DNA of 64,000 nt from Talinum fruticosum (taxonomy: Eukaryota; Streptophyta; Magnoliopsida; Caryophyllales; Talinaceae). The first letter of the stretch is position 1. Each line of letters opens with the position of its first letter. Below, piece after piece: positions 11,539-21,535 of this stretch. Both the position numbers and the translations under genes were made by a program. Location of the stretch: contig JAITYX010000102.1 of NCBI GenBank assembly GCA_021018815.1, positions 868,001-932,000 on the forward strand, given 5' to 3'. The notes beneath the pieces were generated by a model. It saw nothing but the letters and a program-made list of their open reading frames with translations. It was not told the origin of the DNA and ran no database searches.

Positions 11539-11677
11539 AGCATGATCATAGAGATATAATGAAGTAAACCTCATGTTCAGGAGCGTGATTGAGAAAGACG
11601 TCGCCCCAAGGGCTGGGGTGAAATTGTGCGAGTGGACGGCCATTGTTGGGTTTTGGCGAATAGATTGGGGTGGCCAT
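4985..11677 (-). CDS. Sesquiterpene-synthase-like gene, 5' four exons only
   Basis: Class I terpene synthases ionise a prenyl diphosphate, here most likely farnesyl diphosphate in the cytosol, and cyclise it. Four exons can be joined with canonical GT/AG borders and consistent phases: 11677-11570, 9985-9706, 5978-5606 and 5197-4985 (974 nt, about 324 residues). Exon 1 opens [12 protein letters not shown] and has R-P-x8-W with no RR pair, as in the TPS-a subfamily, and no transit peptide. Exon 4 holds ARDR (about residues 266-269) and the Mg-binding DDIYD (304-308). A full TPS-a protein is about 550 residues. Exons 5-7, with the second metal site (NSE/DTE), are absent from the window, where CACTA and gypsy sequence begins instead. 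No stop or frameshift occurs in the four exons. The gene is either broken or carries a very large intron 4. Product specificity cannot be read. Confidence 0.88.
5606..5978 (-). CDS. Terpene synthase exon 3
   Basis: 373 bp between AG at 5979-5980 and GT at 5604-5605, phase 1 to phase 2. The first codon completes as Asp, giving [15 protein letters not shown]. The exon continues with [20 protein letters not shown], the [14 protein letters not shown] segment and [10 protein letters not shown]. Length and content fit the third exon of the family. Confidence 0.92.
6258..6303 (+). repeat. (GTT/ATT)n microsatellite
   Basis: An imperfect trinucleotide tract of GTT units running into ATT units lies in terpene synthase intron 2, just before the LTR-like unit at 6327. 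Confidence 0.8.
6327..7262 (+). mobile_element. LTR-like unit 1 in terpene synthase intron 2 (Athila-like)
   Basis: The unit starts TGTAAGATTTACC and repeats, at moderate divergence, in unit 2 (7482-8915). Shared landmarks are 'tggtttttgctta', 'aataagggaga', 'gatgaagaggagggtt', 'aactcactaagtcaagt', a tract of 'cgtgcacgg'-type palindromic words, and 'aaagagaaatca' near 7242. Such cacgg/ccgtg words are familiar from Athila and related gypsy LTRs, but the family call is from memory. This copy stops matching at about 7262 and lacks the 3' part present in unit 2. Confidence 0.6.
7263..7481 (+). mobile_element. Short remnant between two LTR-like units
   Basis: About 220 bp separates unit 1 from unit 2. 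It ends 'cataagggagt' just before the TGTTAGAC start of unit 2, which could be a weak polypurine tract. If so, almost the whole internal region of this retrotransposon has been lost. No protein domain is visible. Confidence 0.4.
7482..8915 (+). mobile_element. LTR-like unit 2 in terpene synthase intron 2 (Athila-like)
   Basis: The unit starts TGTTAGACTTC and ends about 'ctacggttaca' at 8914. It is the longer copy. Its last 500 bp, absent from unit 1, include 'gattgtggtacttgaaagcg', a phrase I associate with Athila LTRs. It lies in the middle of intron 2 of the terpene synthase, on the strand opposite to the gene. Confidence 0.6.
8916..9705. other. Rest of terpene synthase intron 2
   Basis: AT-rich intronic sequence with (ATT/AT)-rich runs near 8960-9020. 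Nothing coding or repeated could be recognised. Confidence 0.5.
9706..9985 (-). CDS. Terpene synthase exon 2
   Basis: 280 bp between AG at 9986-9987 and GT at 9704-9705, ending in phase 1. It encodes the charged [18 protein letters not shown] helix, then [18 protein letters not shown] and [20 protein letters not shown], all typical of the second TPS exon. The reading frame is open throughout. Confidence 0.9.
9986..11569. other. Terpene synthase intron 1
   Basis: About 1.58 kb of AT-rich sequence between exons 1 and 2. It holds the (TA)n tract at 11469-11535 and no recognisable transposon or coding segment. Confidence 0.6.
11469..11535. repeat. (TA)n microsatellite in intron 1
   Basis: An uninterrupted TA dinucleotide run of about 67 bp lies close to the splice donor of exon 1 of the terpene synthase. 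Confidence 0.95.
11570..11677 (-). CDS. Terpene synthase exon 1
   Basis: 108 bp, 36 codons, from ATG at 11677 to GAG|GT at 11570. It includes the [11 protein letters not shown] segment that is nearly invariant near the start of TPS-a enzymes. This ATG is chosen because it sits the usual short distance before that segment. The exon ends in phase 0 after APEHE, the usual position of intron 1. Confidence 0.88.
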
Positions 11678-11741
11678 CGATCTTCTAGCTTTGATATTGA
11701 CAAAGAAAGTTGAGTGCTTGATCGAGTCCCATGGAGACGCT

Positions 11742-11751
11742 ATAAATAGGG
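11742..11751 (-). promoter_or_regulatory. Possible TATA element of the terpene synthase gene
   Basis: Read on the minus strand, 'ctatttatag' lies about 65-75 bp upstream of the ATG at 11677, a plausible place for a TATA box and a short leader. The motif is nearly palindromic and not a perfect TATAAA in gene orientation, so this is a weak call. Confidence 0.35.
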
Positions 11752-11759
11752 CCTCTTAT

Positions 11760-12800
11760 CATACAACTGCAAGTTGATTACTAACTACTACAGTATTATT
11801 TTATTTTGGGGGTGGGCTAGTGACATATATAGCCCCCGTTATTGACCCAAAATAAGATTCAATAATTACTATCCATGCTTATCCAATAGACGAATAACCA
11901 TCACGTAGCATTGTTTTTTTGTATTGAGGTTTTTTTTCAAGATTATGTTGGCCTGGCTTTGGAGAAATAGGAAATATTAAAGAAATACAAAAATTACGAG
12001 AAAAGACTTATCGCTTTAAAGTTATGAGAAAATTTTCAGAAAACACAAAAATTATGACAAAGTTTGTACTAAAAGACTAAATTATTTTCAAAGTTTTCAT
12101 TGAAAATGAAGAAAATTAATGAAAAAAGGAGGAAAAAAAAGGTAATTGATAGGACAAAATTGTTAAATTAGTCATTAGTAAGTCATTGGAATTGTAAAGT
12201 GACACATATTGTGAAACGAAAAAAATTAGTTAAAATAACATATATTGTGAAACAAAGGGAGTAACATTAACATCAAACCCTAGTAATTGTCTTGACTAAG
12301 TTTAACGATATTTTTTTACCAAAAAATAATATAATTGAATAGTAGAAGGATTTACCACTTATAAATTTTACAAAATCATCTCTTGTCAAAAGTTTTTACA
12401 ATTATAAAATTACATGCATCATACATTTTTGTTAGTAAGATTTATTCGATTAGAGTATAATTTGTACTCGTTAGTATAGCGAGATGAATATAACGGTTTC
12501 ACTATTGATAATTAACTTGTAATGGATGATGCGAAAAGTAACTTGTCATATATGGGAGAATTCAGGATGATGTATCTCTTATTTTTTCATTGCCGGTTTA
12601 CAAATCTGTTTATTAAGTTCAACACTAATATAAAGTCGACCTAACTTGACCTACTACTCAGCTCATAGTCTAAATAAAGAAGCAGAACCTAGAATTTTAA
12701 TCGAGAGGTAAGGTGGTATGTCAATAGTGTAAGGGTAATTCTCATTCTTATAAGTGAAAGCAAAAATTTTGATTTACTCACGGGAGTACTGAGACCAGTC
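11760..12800. other. Upstream intergenic region, nothing recognised
   Basis: AT-rich sequence upstream of the terpene synthase with no open frame of note and no transposon end that I can identify. Confidence 0.5.
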
Positions 12801-12808
12801 ATGTAGTT

Positions 12809-12960
12809 TTGGGGCTAATTAGTGTACACTTATATACTAATTAGTGTATAATTGTATATTGATTAGAGTATAATAGTGTATTGATTAGTGTACAATAGTG
12901 TACTGATTAGTATACAACAACATACCGATTAGGGTACAATTGTATCTTGATTAGTGTACC
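12809..12960 (+). repeat. Minisatellite with 'gattagtgtac' core
   Basis: Six or so imperfect units of about 23-27 bp, each carrying 'tgattagtgta' followed by 'caatagtgta' or 'taattgtata' variants. The array ends a few bases before the gene-like segment at 13004. Confidence 0.75.
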
Positions 12961-13003
12961 AAAATAAAAAATTTGAGCGGAACGAGCGTGAAAATCACCA
13001 ATC

Positions 13004-13187
13004 ATGTCTCTCTCATACTTCGATCGCTTGCTCGAACTTCTCTGCTCCAAGGACACCTACGACACCCTATCTGCTCGGAGAATTGTCGGAGTTCTCTTCG
13101 GAGTTTAAATCGCCGACCACCGTCGTGGAAAACGAACCAATCGCCGGATTCATCGAGGATGAGCGGAGCTCTTCTCTAGCCGGTAGT
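13004..13187 (+). pseudogene. Unrecognised gene-like open segment cut off by the CACTA insertion
   Basis: The base composition rises sharply and two overlapping frames look protein-like. From ATG at 13004 one frame reads MSLSYFDRLLELLCSK and continues to a TAA near 13108. A second frame then continues with EFKSPTTVVENEP and IAGFIEDERSSSLAG, up to a possible splice donor CCG|GTAG near 13185. One frameshift would join them. I do not recognise the protein. It may be exon 1 of a decayed gene, with the CACTA element inserted about 40 bp into its intron. It could also be chance coding potential in a GC-richer patch. Confidence 0.3.
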
Positions 13188-13227
13188 TTTCGCTCTACCT
13201 ATCTCTCATAATTTGCGCTTATGAATC

Positions 13228-13260
13228 CACTACTAGAAAAACTGGATTTTGTGACCGCCA
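13228..13260 (+). repeat. Left terminal inverted repeat of the CACTA element
   Basis: CACTACTAGAAAAACTGG followed by ATTTTGTGACCG. About 24 of the first 30 positions match the right end. Target duplication ATC lies at 13225-13227. Confidence 0.92.
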
Positions 13261-13735
13261 AAATCGGTCACAAAATGGCAAATTTCGAGTCACAAATGGG
13301 GTTTGTGACCGATTTTGTGACCGATCTTGGTCGGAAAATGAAATTTGTGACCGATTCGGTCACAAATTGTGACCGCAATTGTGACCGAAATTTCGGTCAC
13401 AAATTGTGACCGCCTTTGTGACCGCTCAATATTTCACACTCGATTTTGCGACCATTATTTCGGTGAGAAATTGTAACCGTTTTGTGACCGATTTTGTGAC
13501 CGAAAACATTTGTGACCGATTCTGTGACCGTTATTCTTTAGAAATGTTGTGACCGATTTTGTGACCGTTATATAATTGTGACCGCTTTTGTGACCGATTC
13601 CGTTTTATTCTTAAACACTTTTGTGACTCGATTTTGTGACCGATTCTATTTTGGACTTAACTTTTTGTGACCGCTTTTGTGACCGATTTTGAGAAAATTG
13701 AACACATATTGTGCTTGGTTTGTGACCACTTTTTT
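13246..13735 (+). repeat. CACTA subterminal repeats, left side
   Basis: More than twenty copies of a 'tttgtgaccg(att)' word occur in about 490 bp, mostly in one orientation with a few inverted 'cggtcacaaa' copies. In En/Spm elements, subterminal repeats of this kind bind the TNPA-type protein during excision. The family role is established; the binding word here is inferred. Confidence 0.9.
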
Positions 13736-13969
13736 GCCATAAAACCATTACATACAATGATGCGACGAATCCCTGTATTATAAAATCATCTATACTAAAT
13801 GTTTATACATAATCAATGTCCATAGTCCATAACAATCAAGTTAAATTTAAACAAACAAATATCTTTATCATCTTCAAACTATCAAAATCCCATACTTACA
13901 CAATATTCCAATATAAAAAGTCCAATATCCATAACAATAGTAGAAACATAAGAAAATAAGACCATATCT

Positions 13970-14013
13970 TCAAGCATTACCGCTACAACCATTATCCTCA
14001 TCATCATCATTAG

Positions 14014-14060
<47 letters not shown>

Positions 14061-15647
14061 CCACCACCATTATCAACATCATTATTTGGGTTAGTTGGAA
14101 TTGGAACATTCATATGTTGCAACAAAGTTTTTACAAGTTGATTAGTCTCACCAAGTTGTTTCTCAACACGGTTCAACCTTTTTGTCAACTTTTTGTTTGT
14201 TTTTTCTCTTTTTCAAGTTGCGCAATAGTAGAATGAAGCACTAATAGTGGTAGTTAACGGACCAATAGATGATGCACATGAACCTTTCATTCCAAATCCA
14301 TGAATTTTACCTTTGTTAGTGAGACCGGTAACCTCCTTCCAAATCTTCATTTGATTTTCGGTTGACAGTTGAAAATCCGATGTTTCTTGAAAACCTTCAC
14401 CTTGAGAGCATTGCGTTCCTTGGATCTCTGCAAGCTTCTTCTCATACTTCTCCTAAATTATAGAAAATGTAATATTTTTGTCATATAAATAAAAGAAAAC
14501 AATAGAAATTATGAGTAACATATGATTAAGAAATGAAACTCACATAAGTGTTTTTCGCTTTGTCATCTACAAAAGTCTTGTTTTTCCTTGTATTTGTGTG
14601 TTTAAAATGTTCAGCAATAGTTGACTCTCTTTGAAGTTCTTCGGCCTATATACAATCAAAAGTAAATATAATTAAGTTCATTTTTTGACATCACGTGAAA
14701 GAAAACAAATTCAAGAATACAAATATATTACTAATCGCCTTTTATGCTCGGAATAAGGAATAGATCCACCACAATGCACGAGAGGAACCTACTCCCAAAG
14801 GTGATGCTCTATTTGTTTTAGTAGCCTCACTTTTTAACTCGAATATATCAGATTCCCAATATTCACATAACTATCATAAACATCCTTACTTAACCACGGA
14901 GGTTGTTTTCCACTTTTTCGTATCTCAAAAGTCATGCCCTTCAATCTTGCCGCTCCACGATGTTCAAAAACTTTTCTAATATCATGGGTATGCTCATCAT
15001 CCCAACAATATTTTTCTGCAAGTAAATACAAAAAAAGTTATAAACAAGTAATCATATAAATCAAAATTAATACTCTTGTAAATCTTGAATAGATATTTAC
15101 CTTGAATTCATCAAACCACATATTCCTCACTTCAATTGGTACGTCTTTCCAAGTATGATAAGGTGCATCATACTTACTCTTTATGATGGTAGAGAGGGAA
15201 TGAATGACATCTATGTGGTTTGGACGGAATCTATTTAAAAACTAAATCATATTATAAGCATTTTTTTTCATTTTATAATGTTAAAGAAGAAGCTTGAATC
15301 ATTATTAATACTTACTCTTTCGCTATCGAAAATATTTTGCTCTTACTAGGTCCAACTTGTTGGATCTCCTGAATAGGCTGAGAAATCTCTTCAGAAGGTT
15401 GAGATATAGGTTGAGAGATCCCTTGAGAAGGATGAGAAGCCTCAGGCATTGAGGTTTGAATATGACCGGTTGATGTAGGGGACATAATTGGTGAATAAGA
15501 AGATGATGTAGGAGTTATATGAGAAGATGTGGAAGTAAAACGAAACCTTTTCTTAGTGACACCCCTCGAATAGTAAAAGATTAATTTTTCTCCAACATCT
15601 TCAAAGTGAGTAAAAAAGAAAGAGACAAATAAACATACAATTGACAT
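13970..15647 (-). pseudogene. TNP1-like (Transposase_24-type) CACTA gene, decayed
   Basis: Minus-strand segments in order: a Ser/Pro/Gln-rich N-terminal part (15647-15312); a segment with RLKGMTFEIRK and PPWLSKDVYDSY (15031-14834); FKHTNTRKNKTFVDDKAKNTY (about 14610-14550), which matches the 'ETHTRKDGTFVD' hallmark; then MKIWKEVTGLTNKGKIHGFG (about 14360-14295); and a C-terminal heptad-like RLNRVEKQLGETNQLVKTLL with an Asp run (14188-13970). These are the marks of the second CACTA gene, the DNA-binding partner of TNP2. Introns probably separate some pieces, and others seem out of frame. The Asp run comes from a (ATC)n microsatellite. Confidence 0.7.
14000..14060 (+). repeat. (ATC)n microsatellite inside TNP1-like coding sequence
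   Basis: About fourteen consecutive ATC/ATT-type units read as a run of Asp on the minus strand. Expansion within the coding frame lengthens an acidic tail. Confidence 0.9.
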
Positions 15648-15832
15648 TGAACATGCAAATATGACAAATATTGTAATTCATGTGGAATATTCAAATAACA
15701 AATAGGCAAGTTACGCAAGTAGACAAGAGAATAAAGAGACAAGTAGGCAAAAGAGCAAATACTTCAAATAACATAAATCAGTAAAATATAAAACAAGATT
15801 ATCTTCATTAATAACCACAACTACTGCATTAA

Positions 15833-18800
15833 TCAAAGATCATCATCCTCCTTATCATTTTCGTCAATCCGAAGCTCCATATCATCTTCAACTTTTGTAT
15901 CATCCATTTCAGTAAACTCCTCTTCCTCTTCCTCTTCCTCATCATCCTCATCATCATCCTCATTCACAAGAGGCACTCTTAGAATATCCCTATCAAGTAC
16001 CTCATATCCATCATCTCTAAGATCATCAATTTGAGTATCTTCTGTTGTGATAATAGCATCAGTCATACTCTCTTCTTGATGTGCATTCTTCGAGTGTGTA
16101 TTGACTATCCACTCTAGATCTAGGAGTTGTCTTTATAACAACCCACCAATCTTGGTTATCTTTTCTTCTCACTGGATAAGGTGCATAATACACTTGTGTT
16201 GCAAAATTTGCAAATATAAACGGATCATATTTCCTATATCGCCGAGTGTGTTTAATTTCTACAATGCCAAAATCTTTATGAACTCTTGTACCAATATTTG
16301 AGGAATTATCAAACCAATGACAACTAAAAAGAACACACTTTTATGGGCTCTCCTGGGTACTCCATCTCAATTATATCTTTTAAAATCCCATAAAAGTCAT
16401 TTTCAATGTCACCTTCCCCGGCCCCTTTGGCACAAACTCCACAGTTATTGGTTGTTTTATCTGCAGTCCAAGCCTCTCGTGTGGAATTTATAACCATTAA
16501 CAGTATAGATGGGCCATGTATTGATATGTTTGAGTGGTCCCATTGCTAATTGACATAAATATTGATGGTGTTCCACATCATATGTTTGCATCATGCCAAC
16601 CTATTTGGGAAGAAAAATAGAAATTGATTATTTGATAAGTAATATACATATAGTTAATTATTATTGACATTAATAAGTATATAAACTTACATTATATTTA
16701 ACCCATGACGCAAATTCAGTTGCAATCAAAGCATCAACCTCCTCATCGAAATATACGGATTATGTTGCCTTTTTTCTTGGGTGAAAAAGTCGTCAAATGT
16801 GTCAATCATTTTTTGAATGAATATATATATATATATGTATATATTTTGAAATAATAGATTTAGGATTTTAAATAGTGCATACTAACCCAATATAAGGTTG
16901 TACTTCTTCACAATTGAGCAACACATGCAGATGGGCAGCATGATATTCTTCATCGAGTTAACCACCGTTTCATAACTTGTCCAATAGGACGACCTTATGG
17001 GCGAAAAACTAACAAAGTTGGTGATATATTATCTTGATCACCGTCGTCCTCATTTCTTCTCACTCTATTTCTCATGCACGGTACATTACATGCAAAATAA
17101 TACGTGCAAAAGTGAGATGTTTCAAGATTAATGTAAGCCTCACATATTGAGCCTTCTGGACGAGCCTTATTCTTCACCATTTTCTTTAATAAACCTAAAA
17201 ACTATGATAAAAATTTCCGTATCAAAAAACTAGTAAATCTTAACTCAATGTGTTTTTACTTTAATAGATTATAAATTAAATAAATTTGTATTACCTTTCA
17301 AATGGATACATCCAACGATATTGGACAGGTCCTCCTAGTCTTGCTTCATGAGCCATATGGATGGGCAAATGCTCCATGGAGTTGAAAAACTAGGAGGAAA
17401 GATACACTCTAATTTGCATAAGGTAACAACAATGCTCTTTTCAATTTGGCACAATTTATCATCCCACAATATTGTAGAGCATAAGTCTCGAAAGAATTGG
17501 CTAAGTTCAGTTAGAGGCTTCCATATTTGCTTAGGTAGTGCACTAAATGCAACCGGAAGTAATGACTGCATGAACACATGACAATCGTGGCTTTTCATTC
17601 CGCTTATTTTAGCTTTATCAACATCAACACATTTAGCTAAATAAGAGGAATAATTATCGAGCATCTTCAAATCTTTCACCCATTGACATACACCATTTTT
17701 TTGCTCCACATTAAAGCAGAACTTAGCTTTTGGTTTCACAAGTTTGCCATTAGCCAACTCTTTGAGCTCTAACTCCTTCCACCTACAATACAACTTTAAG
17801 TCCATTCTTGCTTCAACATTGTCTTTCATTTTCCCATCCACATCCATTATTGTATTGAAAACAACATCAAAGACATTTTTCTCAACATGCATGGCATCCA
17901 AATTGTGTGGAAGTAAGTTTGTTTTCCAATAAGGCAACTCCCAAAATATACTTTGCTTCGTTCGGTTATGAATTTCGCCAAACCCATCAATAACAAATGG
18001 TCCATTCTCAGTCACCTTTGGAAGGTGTTGTACGATTTCCCATATTTGTTCCCCGGTTAATCTCGTTGGTGGCCTATCTTTTTCAACCTTGTTCTTCCTA
18101 AAAGAATTCTTATTCCTCCTATATTGATGATCCATTGGCAGAAATTGTCGATGACAATCAAACCAAGTCGGTTTTCCTCCATTTTGTAAGCGAAAGGCTT
18201 TAGATGATGACATACAAATTGGACAAGCTAATTTTCCATGAGTACTCCATCCGGATAACATGCCATATGCAGGAAAATCATTAATAGTCCACATCAATGT
18301 AGCCTTCATGACAAAATTTTCCTTTCAAGAAATGTCATATGTTTCAACACCTTCATTCCATAATGTTTTTAAATCATCTATTAAAGGTTGTAAATAGACG
18401 TCTATGTTAACCCCAGGGCTCTTCGGGCCAGGAATAATACAAGTTAAAAACATATAAGGTGTAGTCATACACATTTCCGGAGGAAGATTGTAAGGAGTTA
18501 AAATCATCGGCCAACATGAATATTGTTTAGCAAGCTGTGATGAAAATGGAGAGAATCCATCAGCACATAAACCAAGTTTAACATTACGTGGTTCGGATGA
18601 AAATTCAGGCCAAACTCTATCAAAATGTTTCCATGCCTCCCCATCCGATGGATGACTTAACACCCCAGGCTCCCGTGGATTCTCATAATGCCATCTCATG
18701 TGCCTTGCGGAACTCGGGATGCAAACAACCTTTTCAGCCTTGGAATGATGGGAAGGTAATGCATTCTTGCTAAAGGATCATTCTTTTGGTTTCTATTTTT

Positions 18801-19558
18801 TTGAACTTTCGAGCCTTATATCGAGGAGCATCACAAAATTTACATTGTTGTAGATGTGCATCATCTTTGTAATACAACATACAACCATTAATGCAACAAT
18901 CAATTTTTACAGAAGTCAACCCGAGTTTTCTCACTAATTTTTCTGCCTCCGAGAAGTTATTCGGGACATAGTTGTTAGATGGACACACTTCTTTCATAAG
19001 TCGTGCAACATCATTAAAACAATTCGGGACATATTATGCTCAGATTTAATGCTCATCAACCGTAGGGCAACAGATAACTCAGTATGGTCAAGACAATCAT
19101 CCCACAATGGACATTGTAGTGCCTCTAAAAGGTCATAAAACCTTTGAGCTTCGGATTAGGAAGTTGTGGCACATGTTGACGATAACTCAAAGCATCTTCA
19201 ACCATTGTGTGATAAGCATTAGTGGGCATATAATCATGAAAAGGAGTGCTTGATGGACTATGATTCACGTTAATTTGTACATGTTCATGGGTTTCAAGTT
19301 CCCCATGTGATGTCCAATACCAATATCCATTCATGAACCCTTTCTTATAAAGGTGAACCTTTACTTCTTCGGATGATAGAAACTTTGTGTTCTTACACTT
19401 AGCACAAGGACACCTATATACGTTCTCTCTCAAATACACATGTTGTTTTTTGCAAACGCATCAAACTCATTAACCCCCTCCAAGAACTCCGGCGTTAATC
19501 CACCACGATTAGGAAAAAGTCTATTAACCATCCACCTACGATGTTCCGGTATTTCCAT
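15833..19558 (-). pseudogene. TNP2-like CACTA transposase, decayed
   Basis: Domain order on the minus strand: ATG at 19558 with the N-terminal transposase-associated domain (EIPEHRRWMVNRLF, then YRCPCAKCKN and GYWYWTSHGE); a Cys-rich CINGCMLYYKDD..CKFCDAPRYK module (18997-18770); the Transposase_21 core (HPSDGEAWKHFDRVWPEF, LCADGFSPF, YSCWPMILTPYNLPPEMCM, then MLSGWSTHGKLACPICM and NLDAMHVEKNVFD); a DUF4218-like segment (about 17600-16995); DUF4216 (about 16500-16110, with DWWVVIKTT); and an acidic tail ending at 15833. Breaks: a one-base loss near 19440, a frameshift near 18775, a TGA at about 18322-18324 where relatives have Arg, and a frameshift near 16340. A likely intron lies at about 17190-17290. 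The enzyme would cut and join the transposon ends. Confidence 0.87.
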
Positions 19559-19559
19559 A

Positions 19560-21125
19560 TTCTGTTTGGAATTAAGCAAACTATTTCATTAGTTTCCCAA
19601 TTTAATGTGCAAGTATGACTGATAAGAGAAGCTTAAATCATTAAATAATTAAAATAGACTAATTTTGTACACTAATCACATGCGCACGAGGAACCGAACC
19701 CCAACATGCAAATCATCAATCAACCACAACACAATTGGTTCGGTTCCACAACAAGATAATGTATATCGGGCCATACCACACTAATCATATAGATCAATGC
19801 CGGCCAATTAATCCCTTCTTCCACAATCACAATAAAAGTTACAAATTACAAAATAAGTATATTTGCATTAATCATCGAAGACATACCTTTAGTACACACC
19901 AAACACTAGCTTCCAAATCAAACTACAACTACAAGAGTTCTTGAAATTATGTTTCCTATATGAAAAATAATAGTCATAAGGTTTTACAATATGAAAAATA
20001 AGTCATGTTTCCAAATCAAACTACAACTTCAATTTAAAAGGGGTCTTAAATTGGTAAGATGAGGGGCACGACTTAATTTATGAACCATTATCAAGGGTTG
20101 ACCTGATGGAGGATATTAAGTAAATCGGAATTTTAAAATATTCATGTGAAAAAGTATATAGAGATTGGTAGGTGGACTTTAAAATATTTCATATATAAAA
20201 ACAATAATTGAATTTTATGATATAACATAATATTTAATTTTAAATTTGTTTTATTTATATATGAATATGAGTGGGGAGCGATTCATATGCCGGAGCAGTT
20301 GGAGGTTCGGTTTGGCAGCTCGGAAAATCGGAATTTTGCCCACCGGAGAATTCGGAAAATCATTTTTCCTTTTTACTGATAGGTATAAGAGGTAATTTTT
20401 TTATTTATTTTATGATTATTTTATTTTATTTTATTTTATTTAAAGTAAAGAAGATAGGTACAATCCCCATCGGACAACAAGATGGAACTTATCATCCATT
20501 CATTCTATATGGGAATGTTCCCTCTTCTCTCCCCAAACAGAGACTACAAAATTATAAATTATAAATAAGTATATTTAACAAAATGAAAAATCAAATCTTT
20601 TTGCTAACTATAGCTAATATAATTTTTAACAAATAAAAATTCTTCATAATTGTAAAATTACGAAATTAGTCTGTTCATAATTCGATCTCCGATCCACCAA
20701 AAACTAATGGTTTCCTTAACTCAAGGCTAATTACCTCTAACAGCAGATCGCTTTTCACCACACAAGCAAGCGAGAGAAGAAATGCGACAATTGACAATAT
20801 TAAGTAAATCTTCAACAACGAGTGCACGGCTATGTCTTCGGCCTGCAAAAATCATAGAACAAATAAGCCAAATATGGATACACAAAGGAATTCAAGGGAA
20901 CTAAATAGCATAATAACACGTCCATGCAAGCAGGCAATCTAATTTTCTGTTTGTGAAAGTAATTATAAGTCTCTAACCCAATTATGGAAGTATGACACTC
21001 TATTTATAATAATCATGGTAAAAAACAAAAATTACATTATTACCCATTGTACTTATACTCCTTCGACTCGTTCGAGGGGGACACATTGATAGATTGGCCC
21101 CGAGAAAATCAACAGATTTAAAAAA
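19560..21125. other. CACTA interior upstream of TNP2, nothing recognised
   Basis: AT-rich sequence with short T-rich repeats (for example 'attttattttattttattt' near 20424) and no recognisable domain. A small GC-richer open segment near 20265-20400 is probably non-coding. As the gene runs leftwards, this may hold 5' leader and intron sequence of the transposase gene. Confidence 0.5.
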
Positions 21126-21129
21126 TAAC

Positions 21130-21535
21130 TATTTGGTATATCAGCTAAATGAAAGGTATGTAACAAACGACCGGATTATGGTGACATGTTCACGAACAAA
21201 ACAATAGTCTAGCTACAATGTGCTTGCTTTTGTCATGCTGAACTAAAACTATATCAACATCCACATATAGGAAGCATTAGTATCATCACGATGAACCGAT
21301 GTTGGACCTCGTAAGCGGATACCAAGATCACAAAGGACCTTCCTAAACCAGATTGTTTCAGCACAAGTGTAGGCAACAACACAATACTCAACTTCAATAG
21401 ATGATTTGGATATGGTAAATTGAAAACACAACATAACTTGTGGTAGAATGATAAGAATTCTTACAACCGATCCAGTTTGCATCCGAATAGGCAACTATCG
21501 GTGTCGATGAAAAGGCATATTTTTTAGGAATATGG
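21130..21535 (-). pseudogene. Copia RNase H fragment captured inside the CACTA element
   Basis: Minus-strand translation gives AYSDANWIGC, then SKSSIEVEYCVVAYTCAETI and WFRKVLCDLGI, followed downstream by YCFVREHVT. This is the C-terminal copia RNase H pattern (SDADWAGC, SSAEAEYRA, WLRQLL.DLG). Stops and at least one frameshift break it. No copia LTR is visible at its sides, so this is a fragment, either from a nested insertion that later eroded or from capture. Confidence 0.75.

Noticed and set aside
11337..11703. Open frames with long Tyr-Ile runs on the minus strand
   Set aside because: They come from translating the (TA)n tract in terpene synthase intron 1; only the exon 1 frame has protein similarity.
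11760..12800. Tandem or clustered second terpene synthase copy upstream
   Set aside because: No TPS-like segment is seen on either strand outside 4985-11677.
13882..14109. Met-rich open frame
   Set aside because: It is the (ATC)n microsatellite read in another frame; the Asp frame belongs to the TNP1-like gene.
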